Below, one piece after another: positions 1 to 8,339 of a stretch of DNA of 64,000 nucleotides. Made by a program: the position numbers and the translations under genes. The stretch's first letter is position 1. The number at the start of each line of letters is the position of its first letter. The notes under the pieces are model-generated. The model made no database searches. It was given only the letters and a program-made list of their open reading frames with translations, and was not told the origin of the DNA. Location: contig JAUVUZ010000001.1 in assembly GCA_030604885.1 (NCBI GenBank), positions 124,001-188,000 of the forward strand, written 5' to 3'. The DNA comes from Alphaproteobacteria bacterium (GTDB lineage Bacteria > Pseudomonadota > Alphaproteobacteria > Rhodospirillales > Rhodospirillaceae).

Positions 1-20
1 GTTTTCGTTTGCGCGGGGAC

Positions 21-257
21 CTACGGGCGGCTCGGATAGATGCCGCGCACGCAGATGACATGGCGGCAGTGGCCCACCGGGTCGAGCTTCGGCAGGGCGA
101 AGGTGGATTGCCCGTCGCCGCCGTAGGCGGTGCCGAGAATCGAGAACAGCGCCTGATTCTCCATGATGCGGATGGTGCGGCCGTCGCAATCCAGGTAGCC
201 CTCGGGGGCGTAGCTGCCCGCGAACAGCTTCACGACGCCGATGAATTCCTCGTCCAT
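21..257 (-). CDS. Phage tail collar-domain protein (small)
   Basis: A 78-residue protein beginning MDEEFIGVVKLFAG, which matches the start of tail-collar / microcystin-dependent-protein (MdpB-like) sequences: xGxVKLFAGxxAPxGYxxCDG, then a LPKLDPVGHCRHVICVRG ending. The aspartate-glycine pair (CDGR) and the closing ICxxGxYP motif are visible. Proteins of this family carry the short beta-structured collar fold seen in phage tail fibres, but many bacterial copies are free-standing with no known role. The length is close to that of stand-alone collar proteins and the stop codon (TAG) is inside the window, so it appears complete. Nothing else phage-like is next to it within the window; what lies to the left is unseen. 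Confidence 0.75.
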   Translation of the reverse strand: MDEEFIGVVKLFAGSYAPEGYLDCDGRTIRIMENQALFSILGTAYGGDGQSTFALPKLDPVGHCRHVICVRGIYPSRP

Positions 258-453
258 GTGATCCCTCCCTCCCCGGGTTCGATGGAAACTCCATCCAGAC
301 TAACGCTTCGCGCGCAATCCGGGGAGGGTAATACCGCATTTTTCGGTCATTCGCGTGCGCGCGCGGCGTTGCGGATATGTGAAGGAGGGGCTTGCATTCC
401 CTTTCGCGCGGGATGATGTTTCCCGAAAGGCCAACGCATAAGGCATTGCAAGA

Positions 454-1635
454 ATGGCGGAAGGAACAGGCGGCGAGCACCCGGCCCTCGAACCCGACCG
501 GGGCGACGCGCCGCCCAGTCTGAGGCGGGCCGAGCCCGCCGACCTCGACGCCCTGGTGGCGCTGGAAGACCGCGCGTTCGACGGCGACCGCCTGTCGCGC
601 CGCAGTTTCAAACGGTTTCTCGAACGCTCCCGCACCTCGGACCTGCTGGTACTGGAGGAGGACGGGGTGCTGCTCGGCTACGTGCTGGTGGTCTACCGCA
701 GCGGCACCGCGCTGGCGCGCCTCTATTCGATCGCGGTGGACCCGTCGAGCAAGGGCCGGGGCCTCGGCGCGCGCCTGCTGAGCGAGGCGGAGAGCGCCGC
801 CTTCGCCCGCGATTGCGCGGTGATGCGCCTGGAATCCCGCCCCGACAACACGCCCGCCATCGCGCTTTACAAAAGCCGCGGCTACCGCCAGTTCGACGTG
901 GTGCCGGATTACTACGAGGACCACGCGGCGGCGCTGCGCTTCCACAAATGGCTGGCGACCGAGCCGCCGCGTCCGGACCTGCGCACCCGCCGCCGGGTGC
1001 CGCCCTATTATCCGCAGAGCACCGAGTTCACCTGCGGCCCGGCGGCGATGATGATGGGGATGGCGGCGTTCGACCCTGGGCTGGCGCTCGACCGGCGCCT
1101 GGAGCTGCGGCTGTGGCGCGAGGCGACGACGATCTTCATGACCGCGGGCCTGGGCGGCTGCGACCCGGTGGGCATGGCGACGGCGCTGGCGCGCCACGGC
1201 TTCGACGTCGAGGCCTACGTCAATTCCACCGAGCCGCTGTTTCTCGATTCGGTGCGCGACCCGGAAAAGCGCGCGGTGATGACGGTGGCGCAGGAGGACT
1301 TCCGCGACCAGGCCAAGACCCTCGGCGTCGCCATCCACAACCGCCCGCTCTCCCGCGCCGAACTGCGCTACCGGCTCGACACCGGCGCGGTGGTGCTGGT
1401 GCTGCTGAGCCAATACCGCATGCTGCGTGCCCGCGCCCCCCATTGGGTCACCGCCTTCGCCCACGAAGGGCAGCGGATTTTCATCCACGACCCCTGGCTC
1501 GAACCCGACGACCACGAAACTCCGATGGCCGCCGCGGCGTTACCCATTCCTGAGGACGAGTTCGACCGCATGGCCTGCTACGGCAAGTCCCGCCTGCGTG
1601 CCGCCGTCGTGATCAAAGGAACCATCCGTAAATGA
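454..1635 (+). CDS. GNAT acetyltransferase fused to C39-like peptidase domain
   Basis: A two-domain protein of 393 residues. Residues about 22-165 form a GNAT acyltransferase: the acetyl-CoA loop is visible as VDPSSKGRGLGARLL, followed by ALYKSRGY typical of the RimI branch. Residues about 180-390 resemble a papain-like C39 peptidase: the likely catalytic cysteine is C194 in FTCGPAAMMM, with the later HWVTAF and IHDPW segments placing the probable histidine and aspartate. It lacks a transporter domain, so it is not a bacteriocin ABC exporter. The stop codon overlaps the start of the following RimK-family gene (ATGA), which means translational coupling. Acetylation and cleavage of a peptide or protein N-terminus is a reasonable inference but the substrate is unknown. 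Confidence 0.85.
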   Translation: MAEGTGGEHPALEPDRGDAPPSLRRAEPADLDALVALEDRAFDGDRLSRRSFKRFLERSRTSDLLVLEEDGVLLGYVLVVYRSGTALARLYSIAVDPSSKGRGLGARLLSEAESAAFARDCAVMRLESRPDNTPAIALYKSRGYRQFDVVPDYYEDHAAALRFHKWLATEPPRPDLRTRRRVPPYYPQSTEFTCGPAAMMMGMAAFDPGLALDRRLELRLWREATTIFMTAGLGGCDPVGMATALARHGFDVEAYVNSTEPLFLDSVRDPEKRAVMTVAQEDFRDQAKTLGVAIHNRPLSRAELRYRLDTGAVVLVLLSQYRMLRARAPHWVTAFAHEGQRIFIHDPWLEPDDHETPMAAAALPIPEDEFDRMACYGKSRLRAAVVIKGTIRK

Positions 1636-3095
1636 CCGACTGGATCATCCTGGTCGATTCCCCCCGCGACGTCGGCCAGGCCGACTCCCCGCACAAGGTG
1701 ATGACGGTGCGGGACTATCTGGCCCGGCCGCAACTCTTCAACAGCCTGCGCCCCACCATCATCAACCTCTCGCGCAACACCGCCTACCAGAGCGCCGGAT
1801 ATTACGCCTCGCTGCTGGCGGGGGCGCGCGGGCACCGGGTGATGCCGACGGTGCAGACCCTGCTGGAGCTGTCGCGCAAGGAGCTTTACCGCGACTCGCT
1901 GCCCGACCTCGAGGACAAGCTCAACCGCTGCCTCAAGGGGCGGGAGGACGTGCCGGAGGGGGATTTCAAGGTGTTCGTGGCGTTCGGCCGCACCCAGTTC
2001 CCCGGCCTCGACGGTTTCGCGCTGCTGCTGTTCGACTGGTTCCGCTGCCCGCTGATCGAGGTTTCGGTGGAGGCGGGGCCGTGGCACGCCATCGACAAGA
2101 TCCGGCCGCTGGCGATCCACCGCCTCGACGACCACCAGAAGGCCTTCGCCATGGAGGCGATGGAGCGCCAGACCCGTCGTGGCTGGCAGGCGGCGAAGGG
2201 CAAAACCCCGGCCCGTTATTCCCTGGCGGTGCTGCACAACCCGCGCGAGGCGCTGCCGCCCTCGAAAAAGACCTCGATCGAACGCTTCGCCCAGGTGGCG
2301 CGACGGATGGGGCTGGAGGTGGACCCGATCGAGAAGCACGACCTCGCCCGCCTCGCCGAGCACGACGCGCTGTTCATCCGCGAAACCACCTCCATCGACA
2401 ACCACACCTACCGCTTCGCCCGCCGCGCCGAGCAGGAGGGCATGCCGGTGATCGACGACACGGTGTCGATGATCCGCTGCACCAACAAGGTCTATCTCAA
2501 GGAACTGCTGGAATCCCACGACATCGCGATCCCCCGCAGCCTGGTGCTCAACGGCCGCGCGGCGCTGGACGATGCCGAGCAGACCCTGGGCTTCCCGATG
2601 GTGGTGAAAATCCCCGACGGCTCGTTCTCGCGCGGCGTCCACAAGGTGGACGACCGGGGCGCGCTGGACGAGCTGGCGGCGCGCCTGTTCGTCGACACCG
2701 ACCTGCTGCTGGCCCAGGAGTTCATGCCCACCGACTACGACTGGCGGGTCGGCGTGCTCGGCGGCGAGCCGCTGTTCGCCTGCCAATACCTGATGGCCCC
2801 CAACCACTGGCAGATCATCAAGCACACCACCGACGGCCGCGCCGTGGAGGGCCGCTACAACACCGTGGCGGTGGAGGACGCGCCCCCCGACGTGATCGCC
2901 GCGGCGGTGAAGGCCGCCCGCCTGATCGGCGGCGGCCTCTACGGCGTCGACCTCAAGGTCAACGCCCGCGGCGTCCACGTCATCGAAATCAACGACAACC
3001 CCAACCTCGACAGCCACGCCGAAGGCGCGGTGCTGAAGGACGAACTCTGGTCCCGCCTAGTAAAATGGTTTCTGGCGCGGCTGGATGAGCGGTGA
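1632..3095 (+). CDS. RimK-family ATP-grasp ligase
   Basis: A 487-residue protein with an unusual N-terminal half (about 1-250) and an ATP-grasp ligase domain (about 270-480). ATP-grasp features are visible: FPMVVKIPDGSFSRGV (glycine-rich ATP lid), LLLAQEFMPTDYDWRVGVLGGEPLFACQY, and the metal-binding end VIEINDNPNL. Family members such as RimK join glutamate or other amino acids to an acceptor carboxylate using ATP. The long N-terminal region is shared by the RimK subfamily that sits beside GNAT-C39 proteins. It is coupled by ATGA overlap to the GNAT-C39 gene, so the pair probably works on one substrate: cleavage or acetylation by one, amino-acid ligation by the other. That joint role is inferred only. 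Confidence 0.85.
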   Translation: MTDWIILVDSPRDVGQADSPHKVMTVRDYLARPQLFNSLRPTIINLSRNTAYQSAGYYASLLAGARGHRVMPTVQTLLELSRKELYRDSLPDLEDKLNRCLKGREDVPEGDFKVFVAFGRTQFPGLDGFALLLFDWFRCPLIEVSVEAGPWHAIDKIRPLAIHRLDDHQKAFAMEAMERQTRRGWQAAKGKTPARYSLAVLHNPREALPPSKKTSIERFAQVARRMGLEVDPIEKHDLARLAEHDALFIRETTSIDNHTYRFARRAEQEGMPVIDDTVSMIRCTNKVYLKELLESHDIAIPRSLVLNGRAALDDAEQTLGFPMVVKIPDGSFSRGVHKVDDRGALDELAARLFVDTDLLLAQEFMPTDYDWRVGVLGGEPLFACQYLMAPNHWQIIKHTTDGRAVEGRYNTVAVEDAPPDVIAAAVKAARLIGGGLYGVDLKVNARGVHVIEINDNPNLDSHAEGAVLKDELWSRLVKWFLARLDER

Positions 3096-3227
3096 GGGGC
3101 CGTGAACAGTCGGACCGGATTTGAAAACGGGGCGAAGATTCCCGACATTGCGCCGGCAGGGGCGACGGCGAAGTCGGCAAGAAACCTTATTGCCGGGATA
3201 GATTGTTTGAAAGTCCGTAAATGGGAA

Positions 3228-4946
3228 TTATGTGCCAGCTACCAACTCGGCAAAGGCCGCGTGCTTTTTTGCAGCCTCCATTGCCTGTAGCATTGCGCTG
3301 ATTTTGTTGGCTAGTGTCGACAAGTACGTGTCTTCCGAAAGATAAGACGAAAAATTTTTCGTCTCTTCATTTCCTGTCAGAAGTGCCAGCAAGCTTTCCA
3401 CCACCGGAGTCCACCGGGCAGTCAGTTCGACGAGAGAATACTCTTTCCCAGACTCCGGCGTGAAGCCGACGGTCTGGGCATCGCACTTCTTGCCGATAGC
3501 CGTCTCGATAGTGGCAGCCATCATCGCGATAAAAAAAGCTTTGAAGCGGAGGTTCCGCATAAGGTTGATCTGGCTCTCTTCAATCTTAATAAGCGCTCCC
3601 TGATCGGACTTCGATTTTAACGCAAGCCGATGGTTGTCAATGGCCTTGGAAAGCGAATAAACGAATAGAACGTGGCGAGCCTTCTTCCCATCAAAGGCAT
3701 TTTGGTAAAGCTGCTTGCGATCGAAGATTTGGTTTTTGCCCCTTATCGCATCCTGGGGGCGACCATGGAAGGCGAGCAAGGGTTGCATGACTTCATCAAT
3801 GCCGATCTCGTCTCCCGATCCTACAAAGCCCCGCTTGATGCTGTAGGTAAAACCGAGGTCTTTGAACTCTTGCGCCAAACGCTTCTGGTCGGGGTCGTTG
3901 CTGTACTGATCCCATGTCGTCATTGCATTCTGAGTATTGTTAAAGCGTACAATCTCTTGAATCGTCTCAGAATCCGAGCTCTCAATTACCCTGCACAGGA
4001 CGCGCACGTTCCCAATATTTTTTTTGGTCAGGTCTACCGACCCGATTGAACCCGTTGTTTGTGCGCCGTTGATGATGGATATGCCTGAAAGTACGTGAGT
4101 CTTTGCCTTATCCTTACTCTTGTTCATGGCCATCGTCAGAATTGTGATGCCGTTGTTGAAGGCCCAGAAGTCAGCGGGTCGATTCTCGGCCGACTCCCTG
4201 ATGCCAGCGTTTACCCGTCGGCGGCGGCCGCCACCCAAGAAACCTCGGTAGTTTGCAGAAAAAAGGCCATCCCCGTACTTGGTGTAGACGGTGTGAAGCC
4301 AGCTTCCAGGCACTGATGCGACATAAGCCTTCCACTTCGGACCTGTCTCTTCAAATGCAACGTCCGAAGGAAACTCGATGGTATCTTTCACTTCGATGTG
4401 TGAATCTTGAGAATCGTAGAGGTGCTGAATTTTGGCTGCACCCAGTTCTGTTGCCCTAACGGTGATTGAGGCTGAATTCAGCACTTTCTTGACATGCTCT
4501 TCGGCTGTCTGCAATTCGCGTGCGACATTCACGGATTCAGGGAGATTGTGGACGTAGAAGAGCTCGATGCTCTCAATTTCGTCCGCTACGAGCGCATTAC
4601 GGCACTCCGAGACGATCTCCCTGATCGTGTCGGGGACTAGTTGAAGGTCGCCGGAAAAGAACCACGCCATGGCAGTATTTAGGTCTGCCGCCTTATTGTC
4701 GGGCGCTGAGTCGCGGAGCTTTGTAGCGAAATATCCCTGGGTCAACACCAAGCGTTTCGCATCATGGTCGAGATAGACGAAATCGATCTTCTTGTCGTTA
4801 GGACCATCGGTCAACGCGACCGCCGCCAGGGCCTCAAGATCGGCCTCTTCTAGATAACGAGCCATAACCCAGACGATATGGGCTTTCTCTTCGCCCAATT
4901 TATCGATGAGTGCCGTGCTTTTTCTAAAAACATCGATATAGGCCAT
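3228..4946 (-). CDS. AIPR-family abortive phage infection protein
   Basis: A 572-residue protein resembling the AIPR (abortive infection phage resistance) family. Visible family features are VYLDHDAKRLVLTQGYFATK near the N-terminus, the central FWAFNNGITILT block and the SIINGAQTTGSI motif. An upstream in-frame codon exists at 4970, but I chose ATG at 4946 because GAGGAG lies a few bases before it. The base composition is clearly more AT-rich than the chromosomal genes on both sides, which points to horizontal acquisition. It stands alone: no toxin, methylase or helicase partner is adjacent. AIPR proteins are linked to phage exclusion, but the mechanism is poorly known, so only the family assignment is firm. 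Confidence 0.85.
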   Translation of the reverse strand: MAYIDVFRKSTALIDKLGEEKAHIVWVMARYLEEADLEALAAVALTDGPNDKKIDFVYLDHDAKRLVLTQGYFATKLRDSAPDNKAADLNTAMAWFFSGDLQLVPDTIREIVSECRNALVADEIESIELFYVHNLPESVNVARELQTAEEHVKKVLNSASITVRATELGAAKIQHLYDSQDSHIEVKDTIEFPSDVAFEETGPKWKAYVASVPGSWLHTVYTKYGDGLFSANYRGFLGGGRRRRVNAGIRESAENRPADFWAFNNGITILTMAMNKSKDKAKTHVLSGISIINGAQTTGSIGSVDLTKKNIGNVRVLCRVIESSDSETIQEIVRFNNTQNAMTTWDQYSNDPDQKRLAQEFKDLGFTYSIKRGFVGSGDEIGIDEVMQPLLAFHGRPQDAIRGKNQIFDRKQLYQNAFDGKKARHVLFVYSLSKAIDNHRLALKSKSDQGALIKIEESQINLMRNLRFKAFFIAMMAATIETAIGKKCDAQTVGFTPESGKEYSLVELTARWTPVVESLLALLTGNEETKNFSSYLSEDTYLSTLANKISAMLQAMEAAKKHAAFAELVAGT

Positions 4947-5263
4947 AGTGACTCCTCGGAGGCATAACACACTGGGTGCTGCGGGACACAGTATTGCCTC
5001 ATCGACGGTCCGCTTTGACCCACGCTTACACTATTAGCCTAACGGGCTTAGGTCTGTCACGGCTTCAGCGAAGGCGCCTTCCGATTATTTACTTTACTCG
5101 ACGGCGCGCTGCTAGCAGAGGCTTGAAGCGAGGGAGACAAACGATCGCTCGTGGCTCGCCCTCAACGGCGCCGCTGCCTTGCAGAACGTCGGCTATCTGC
5201 AATCGGCCCTGATCCATGCAACACCCGCGATGGGCGCAAAGCGGCCCGTAGAAAATCCCGTCT
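4947..5263. other. Intergenic region upstream of the AIPR gene
   Basis: No convincing gene is present. The first part, next to the AIPR start, is moderately AT-rich and presumably holds its promoter. A short hairpin, CCTAA-CGGGC-TTAGG, lies at 5038-5052. GC content rises toward 5260, suggesting that the acquired segment ends around here. No direct repeats or recombinase were recognised at its edges. Confidence 0.4.
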
Positions 5264-6046
5264 CTACTCCCCCCGCCACTCCGCCTTGAGCCGCGCCACG
5301 GCGGCGAGGCGGTTCTCGAAGAGGGCGAGGATGGCGGGGGAGGGGGTGGCGGTTTCGCGGGTGCCGTCCCACTCGGCGATCGGGGTGGCGAGCTTTTCGC
5401 GTTGGCGGTCGAGCGAGTTGCCGGGCTGGAAGTGGATCAGCACCGTCTCCTCGGCGATCTCGCGGCCGAGCACCAGGTTGCCGAGCACGGTGCGGTAGAA
5501 GCTGTCCTCGCAGGTCATCTTGCGGAAGTCGGGGTGCTCGGGGAAACCCTCGATCATCTCGTGCCAGATCCGCCGCACGCACAGGTTCATCACCGTGCTG
5601 CGGTCCAGCGACGGCCCCCAGCTCGGGTGGATCGGCACGTCGAGCCGCCGCCGCGTCCACACGAAGCCGATGTCGCGGTCCGCCTCCAGCGCCGTGACGC
5701 AGGCGTGGAGGTGGGGCGGCAGGTATTCGTCGTCGGCGTCGAGGAAGCACACCAGCGGCGCGGAGGATGCCCGAACGCCCGCGTTGCGCGCCGGTCCCGC
5801 CCCCCGGTTCTCCTGGCGCACCGCCTTGAAGCGGATCGGCCCGGCGGGGGCGAAGCGGGCGGCGAGGGCGGCGAGAACCTCGGGCGTGGCGTCGGCCGAG
5901 CCGTCGTCCACCACCACGATCTCGGTGCGCAGGTCGAGGCCCGCCGCCTCGGCATGGTGGGCGGAGGCGGCGACGCTCTCCACCGCCTGGGCGAGGCTGT
6001 CGGCGGCGTTGTAGGCGGGGATGACGACGGCGACGCGAGAGGGCAT
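5264..6046 (-). CDS. Family 2 glycosyltransferase
   Basis: A 260-residue GT-A fold glycosyltransferase. The N-terminus MPSRVAVVIPAYNAADSL is the nucleotide-sugar binding start of family GT2, and LVCFLDADDEYLPPH carries the DxD-type metal-binding motif at about residue 93. RNAGVRASSAPLV precedes it, as is usual. It transfers a sugar from a nucleotide donor to an unknown acceptor, probably for cell-surface glycan. The upstream reading frame could begin earlier, but the conserved first beta strand starts right after the ATG at 6046. It is not in an obvious polysaccharide cluster: the neighbour upstream is a divergent membrane protein. Confidence 0.85.
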   Translation of the reverse strand: MPSRVAVVIPAYNAADSLAQAVESVAASAHHAEAAGLDLRTEIVVVDDGSADATPEVLAALAARFAPAGPIRFKAVRQENRGAGPARNAGVRASSAPLVCFLDADDEYLPPHLHACVTALEADRDIGFVWTRRRLDVPIHPSWGPSLDRSTVMNLCVRRIWHEMIEGFPEHPDFRKMTCEDSFYRTVLGNLVLGREIAEETVLIHFQPGNSLDRQREKLATPIAEWDGTRETATPSPAILALFENRLAAVARLKAEWRGE

Positions 6047-6155
6047 GGCGGCTTCCCGGCACGAGGGCGTTGCGCACAGCATAGATCGTGAATAGTTAAG
6101 GCGGGGTGAGTCCGCGTATGGCAAAATCGTGGCACCGCAACCCCAGGGATCGCCG

Positions 6156-6980
6156 ATGGTTCGCCCCTCCGAATGTCCGGTGACCGGACGCGACGCTTTC
6201 GACCTCACGCTCGACGCCCTGGGCGAGATCGCCCAGCGCCCGCACTGGCTGCTGCGCACGCTGTTGCTGCCGTTCGTGGCGGTGTGGACGATCCAGACGG
6301 TGTTCTACGAACTCGACCAGAACGGCCTGCTGGTGGAAAGCGTATGGATCACCCTGATGCGCTGGACCCTCGAGATCGGGGTGTTTCTGCCGTGCCTGCT
6401 GGCGTGGTGCCGGGTGGGGTTCCTCGGCATCGCCCAGGCCGAACCGCCGCACGCGCTCGAGCGCACCGGGCTGCGCGCGGCGTTCGACCTGCTGCTGATC
6501 GCGATGGCGGCGGTGACGGTGGTGGCGATCGGCCTCGATTTCGTCTTCACCACCCTCACCGGCAGCCGCACCGCCGGGTTTCCCGCGCGCGGGCTGGTGC
6601 TGTTCGCCGCCGGGCTGGTGGTGATTCCCGGGATCATGTTCGGCGCGGTGCGGCTGTTGATCGCGGTGGCGGCGGCGGCGATCGGCTGGCCCATCGGCCT
6701 GCCGGGGGCGCTGGTGCTCACCACCCATCACGCGGGCTGGCTCGCCGGAATGGGGCTGACCTTCCTCTGCCTGTTTCCGCTCGCCACCCAGAGCGTCGCC
6801 GGGCTGCGCGAGGTGATGGGCGGGCCGTTCGCCGACATGCCGGGGCTGTGGCGCGGCGTGTCGTTCGGGCTGGTGGGGCTGATCGCCGCGGCCTCGGCCC
6901 ACGCCGTCGGCCACGCGCTGCGGCGCCTGCACGACGGCATGCCGAAGGACGACGGCGCGGAGTCTCAGGAAATCGGCTGA
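6156..6980 (+). CDS. Multi-pass inner membrane protein of unknown function
   Basis: A 274-residue protein with about six hydrophobic segments (for example LLLPFVAVWTIQTVF, LLLIAMAAVTVVAIGL, LVLFAAGLVVIPGIMFGAV, WLAGMGLTFLCLFPLA). I do not recognise a family. A GTG codon at 6129 is also in frame, but ATG at 6156 has AGGGA a few bases upstream and is preferred. The gene runs divergently from the GT2 gene and its 3' end overlaps the convergent glutaredoxin-like gene by 16 bases. It may be a small integral membrane regulator or transporter; there is no motif to decide. Confidence 0.7.
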   Translation: MVRPSECPVTGRDAFDLTLDALGEIAQRPHWLLRTLLLPFVAVWTIQTVFYELDQNGLLVESVWITLMRWTLEIGVFLPCLLAWCRVGFLGIAQAEPPHALERTGLRAAFDLLLIAMAAVTVVAIGLDFVFTTLTGSRTAGFPARGLVLFAAGLVVIPGIMFGAVRLLIAVAAAAIGWPIGLPGALVLTTHHAGWLAGMGLTFLCLFPLATQSVAGLREVMGGPFADMPGLWRGVSFGLVGLIAAASAHAVGHALRRLHDGMPKDDGAESQEIG

Positions 6981-7306
6981 GCGGCGATGCCCGCCGCGTC
7001 CAGCAGCGCCTTGAGCGCGCCGGAGCGGGCGAGGTCGCGCACCTCCTCGCCGCCGCCGGCGAAGCGGCCGTGGATGTAGAGGTGCGGGGTTTCCGGCGCG
7101 TCCGCCGCGGTCTTGATCGCCTCGCGGATTTCCGGGTCGTCGTTGAGGTTCACCGCCTTGTAGGCCACGCCCATCAGGTCGAGGGCCTGGGTCACCGCCG
7201 CGCCCCGGTTGGTGAGCGGGAACATCGGCGTGCCTTCCATGTAGAGCACCACCGCGTGGGTCTCGATGTCCTTGCGGATGCGGGTGAACGCGGGATTCTC
7301 GTCCAT
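6965..7306 (-). CDS. Glutaredoxin-4-like protein without the active-site cysteine
   Basis: A 113-residue protein that follows the monothiol glutaredoxin (Grx4/GrxD) pattern along its whole length: VVLYMEGTPMFP, then VNLNDDPEIREAIK, TPHLYIHGRFAGGGEEVRDL. The signature CGFS site is missing: after GTPMFP the sequence reads LTNRGAAV, so the iron-sulfur/glutathione ligand cysteine is gone. The protein has no cysteine at all, and the usual lysine before GTP is glutamate. It starts at ATG 7306 behind GGGGGAGAA and follows rarD by 13 bases, so both may share a transcript. In many alphaproteobacteria grxD lies near purL together with bolA; here rarD occupies that place and bolA is absent. It cannot act as a normal glutaredoxin. 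Confidence 0.8.
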   Translation of the reverse strand: MDENPAFTRIRKDIETHAVVLYMEGTPMFPLTNRGAAVTQALDLMGVAYKAVNLNDDPEIREAIKTAADAPETPHLYIHGRFAGGGEEVRDLARSGALKALLDAAGIAAQPIS

Positions 7307-7319
7307 CTTCTCCCCCGGA

Positions 7320-8237
7320 TCAGACCCCGCCGGGGCCGATCCTGCGCAACAGGGCGCGCGGCGCGGAATAGATCGCCAGGCCCAGCCAGATGCAGGAAAA
7401 CGCCCACGCGTGAGTCGCGGTGAAAGGCTCTTCGTAGATCTGCGTCGCCAGCAGGAACTGGCCGCTCGGGGCAATATACTGCATCAGACCGATGGTGGAT
7501 AGCCGCACCCGCCGCACCGCGACGCCGAACAGCATCAACGGCAGCGCCGTCACCGGCCCGCCGAGGATCAGCATCAGGTCGAGGTGGGTGTCGGCGCCGA
7601 AGCTGCCCGCGCCCTGGTGCCCCAGCCACAGCAGGTAGCCGAGCGCCAGCGGGCCGATCATCAAGCTTTCGATCATCATCCCGCTCATGCCGTCCACCGG
7701 GATGGTCTTGCGCAGCAGGCCGTAGGTGGCGAAGGTGATCGCGAGCGACAGCGCCACCACCGGAACCTCGCCGAGGCGCACGATCAGGAAGGCGACGCCC
7801 GCCGCCGCGAACCCCACCGCCACCCACTGCCGCCGCGTCATCGTCTCGCGCAGGAAGACGAAGCCGAACAGCACGCTGATGAGCGGGTTGATGAAGTAGC
7901 CCATGCTCGCCTGGAGGATGTGGCCGCTCGACACCGCGAAGATGTAGATCAGCCAGTTCACCGAAATCAGCGAGGCGGTGGCGACCAGGGTGAGCATCGC
8001 CCGGCGGTTGCGCACCGCTGCGACCAGGGGCCGCCAGCCGCGCAGCACCGCGATCAGGGTCGCCATCGTCACCACGCTCCACACCACGCGGTGGGCGAGA
8101 ACCTCGGGCGGCGGCAGGTGGGCGAGCTGCTTGAGGTAAAGGGGCAGAAGCCCCCAGATGCCGAAGGTGAGCAGGCCCGCGATCACGCCGATGCGGGCGG
8201 ACGCGGGATCGGGCGAAGCGGGCGGGGGCGCGGACAC
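7320..8237 (-). CDS. rarD: EamA-family transporter RarD
   Basis: A 305-residue inner-membrane protein with about ten transmembrane segments in two EamA repeats. The sequence GLLTFGIWGLLPLYLKQLAHLPPPEVLAHRVVWS is typical of RarD proteins, as is the later SVNWLIYIFAVSSGHILQASMGYFINPL. RarD proteins belong to the drug/metabolite exporter superfamily; the substrate is not established. The gene lies between the purL terminator and the glutaredoxin-like gene on the same strand. Confidence 0.85.
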   Translation of the reverse strand: MSAPPPASPDPASARIGVIAGLLTFGIWGLLPLYLKQLAHLPPPEVLAHRVVWSVVTMATLIAVLRGWRPLVAAVRNRRAMLTLVATASLISVNWLIYIFAVSSGHILQASMGYFINPLISVLFGFVFLRETMTRRQWVAVGFAAAGVAFLIVRLGEVPVVALSLAITFATYGLLRKTIPVDGMSGMMIESLMIGPLALGYLLWLGHQGAGSFGADTHLDLMLILGGPVTALPLMLFGVAVRRVRLSTIGLMQYIAPSGQFLLATQIYEEPFTATHAWAFSCIWLGLAIYSAPRALLRRIGPGGV

Positions 8238-8251
8238 GGGCGGAGCCTTCG

Positions 8252-8287
8252 GACAAACGAAAACGACCCGGCGGGTGGCCGGGTCGT
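8252..8287 (-). terminator. Rho-independent terminator downstream of purL
   Basis: A perfect 10-bp stem, ACGACCCGGC at 8263-8272 and GCCGGGTCGT at 8278-8287, with a five-base loop. On the minus strand it is followed by a T-rich stretch (TTTCGTTTGT). It lies between the purL stop and rarD, closing the purC-S-Q-L operon. Confidence 0.8.
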
Positions 8288-8339
8288 CCGAATATGGGCG
8301 GCAATCGCCGCTTCGGCTACAGGATTTTCCGCGCGGCTG

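Noticed and set aside
1578-3017. A 479-codon minus-strand frame.
   Set aside because: Antisense shadow of the RimK-family gene with Val/Gly/His-biased composition and no motif.
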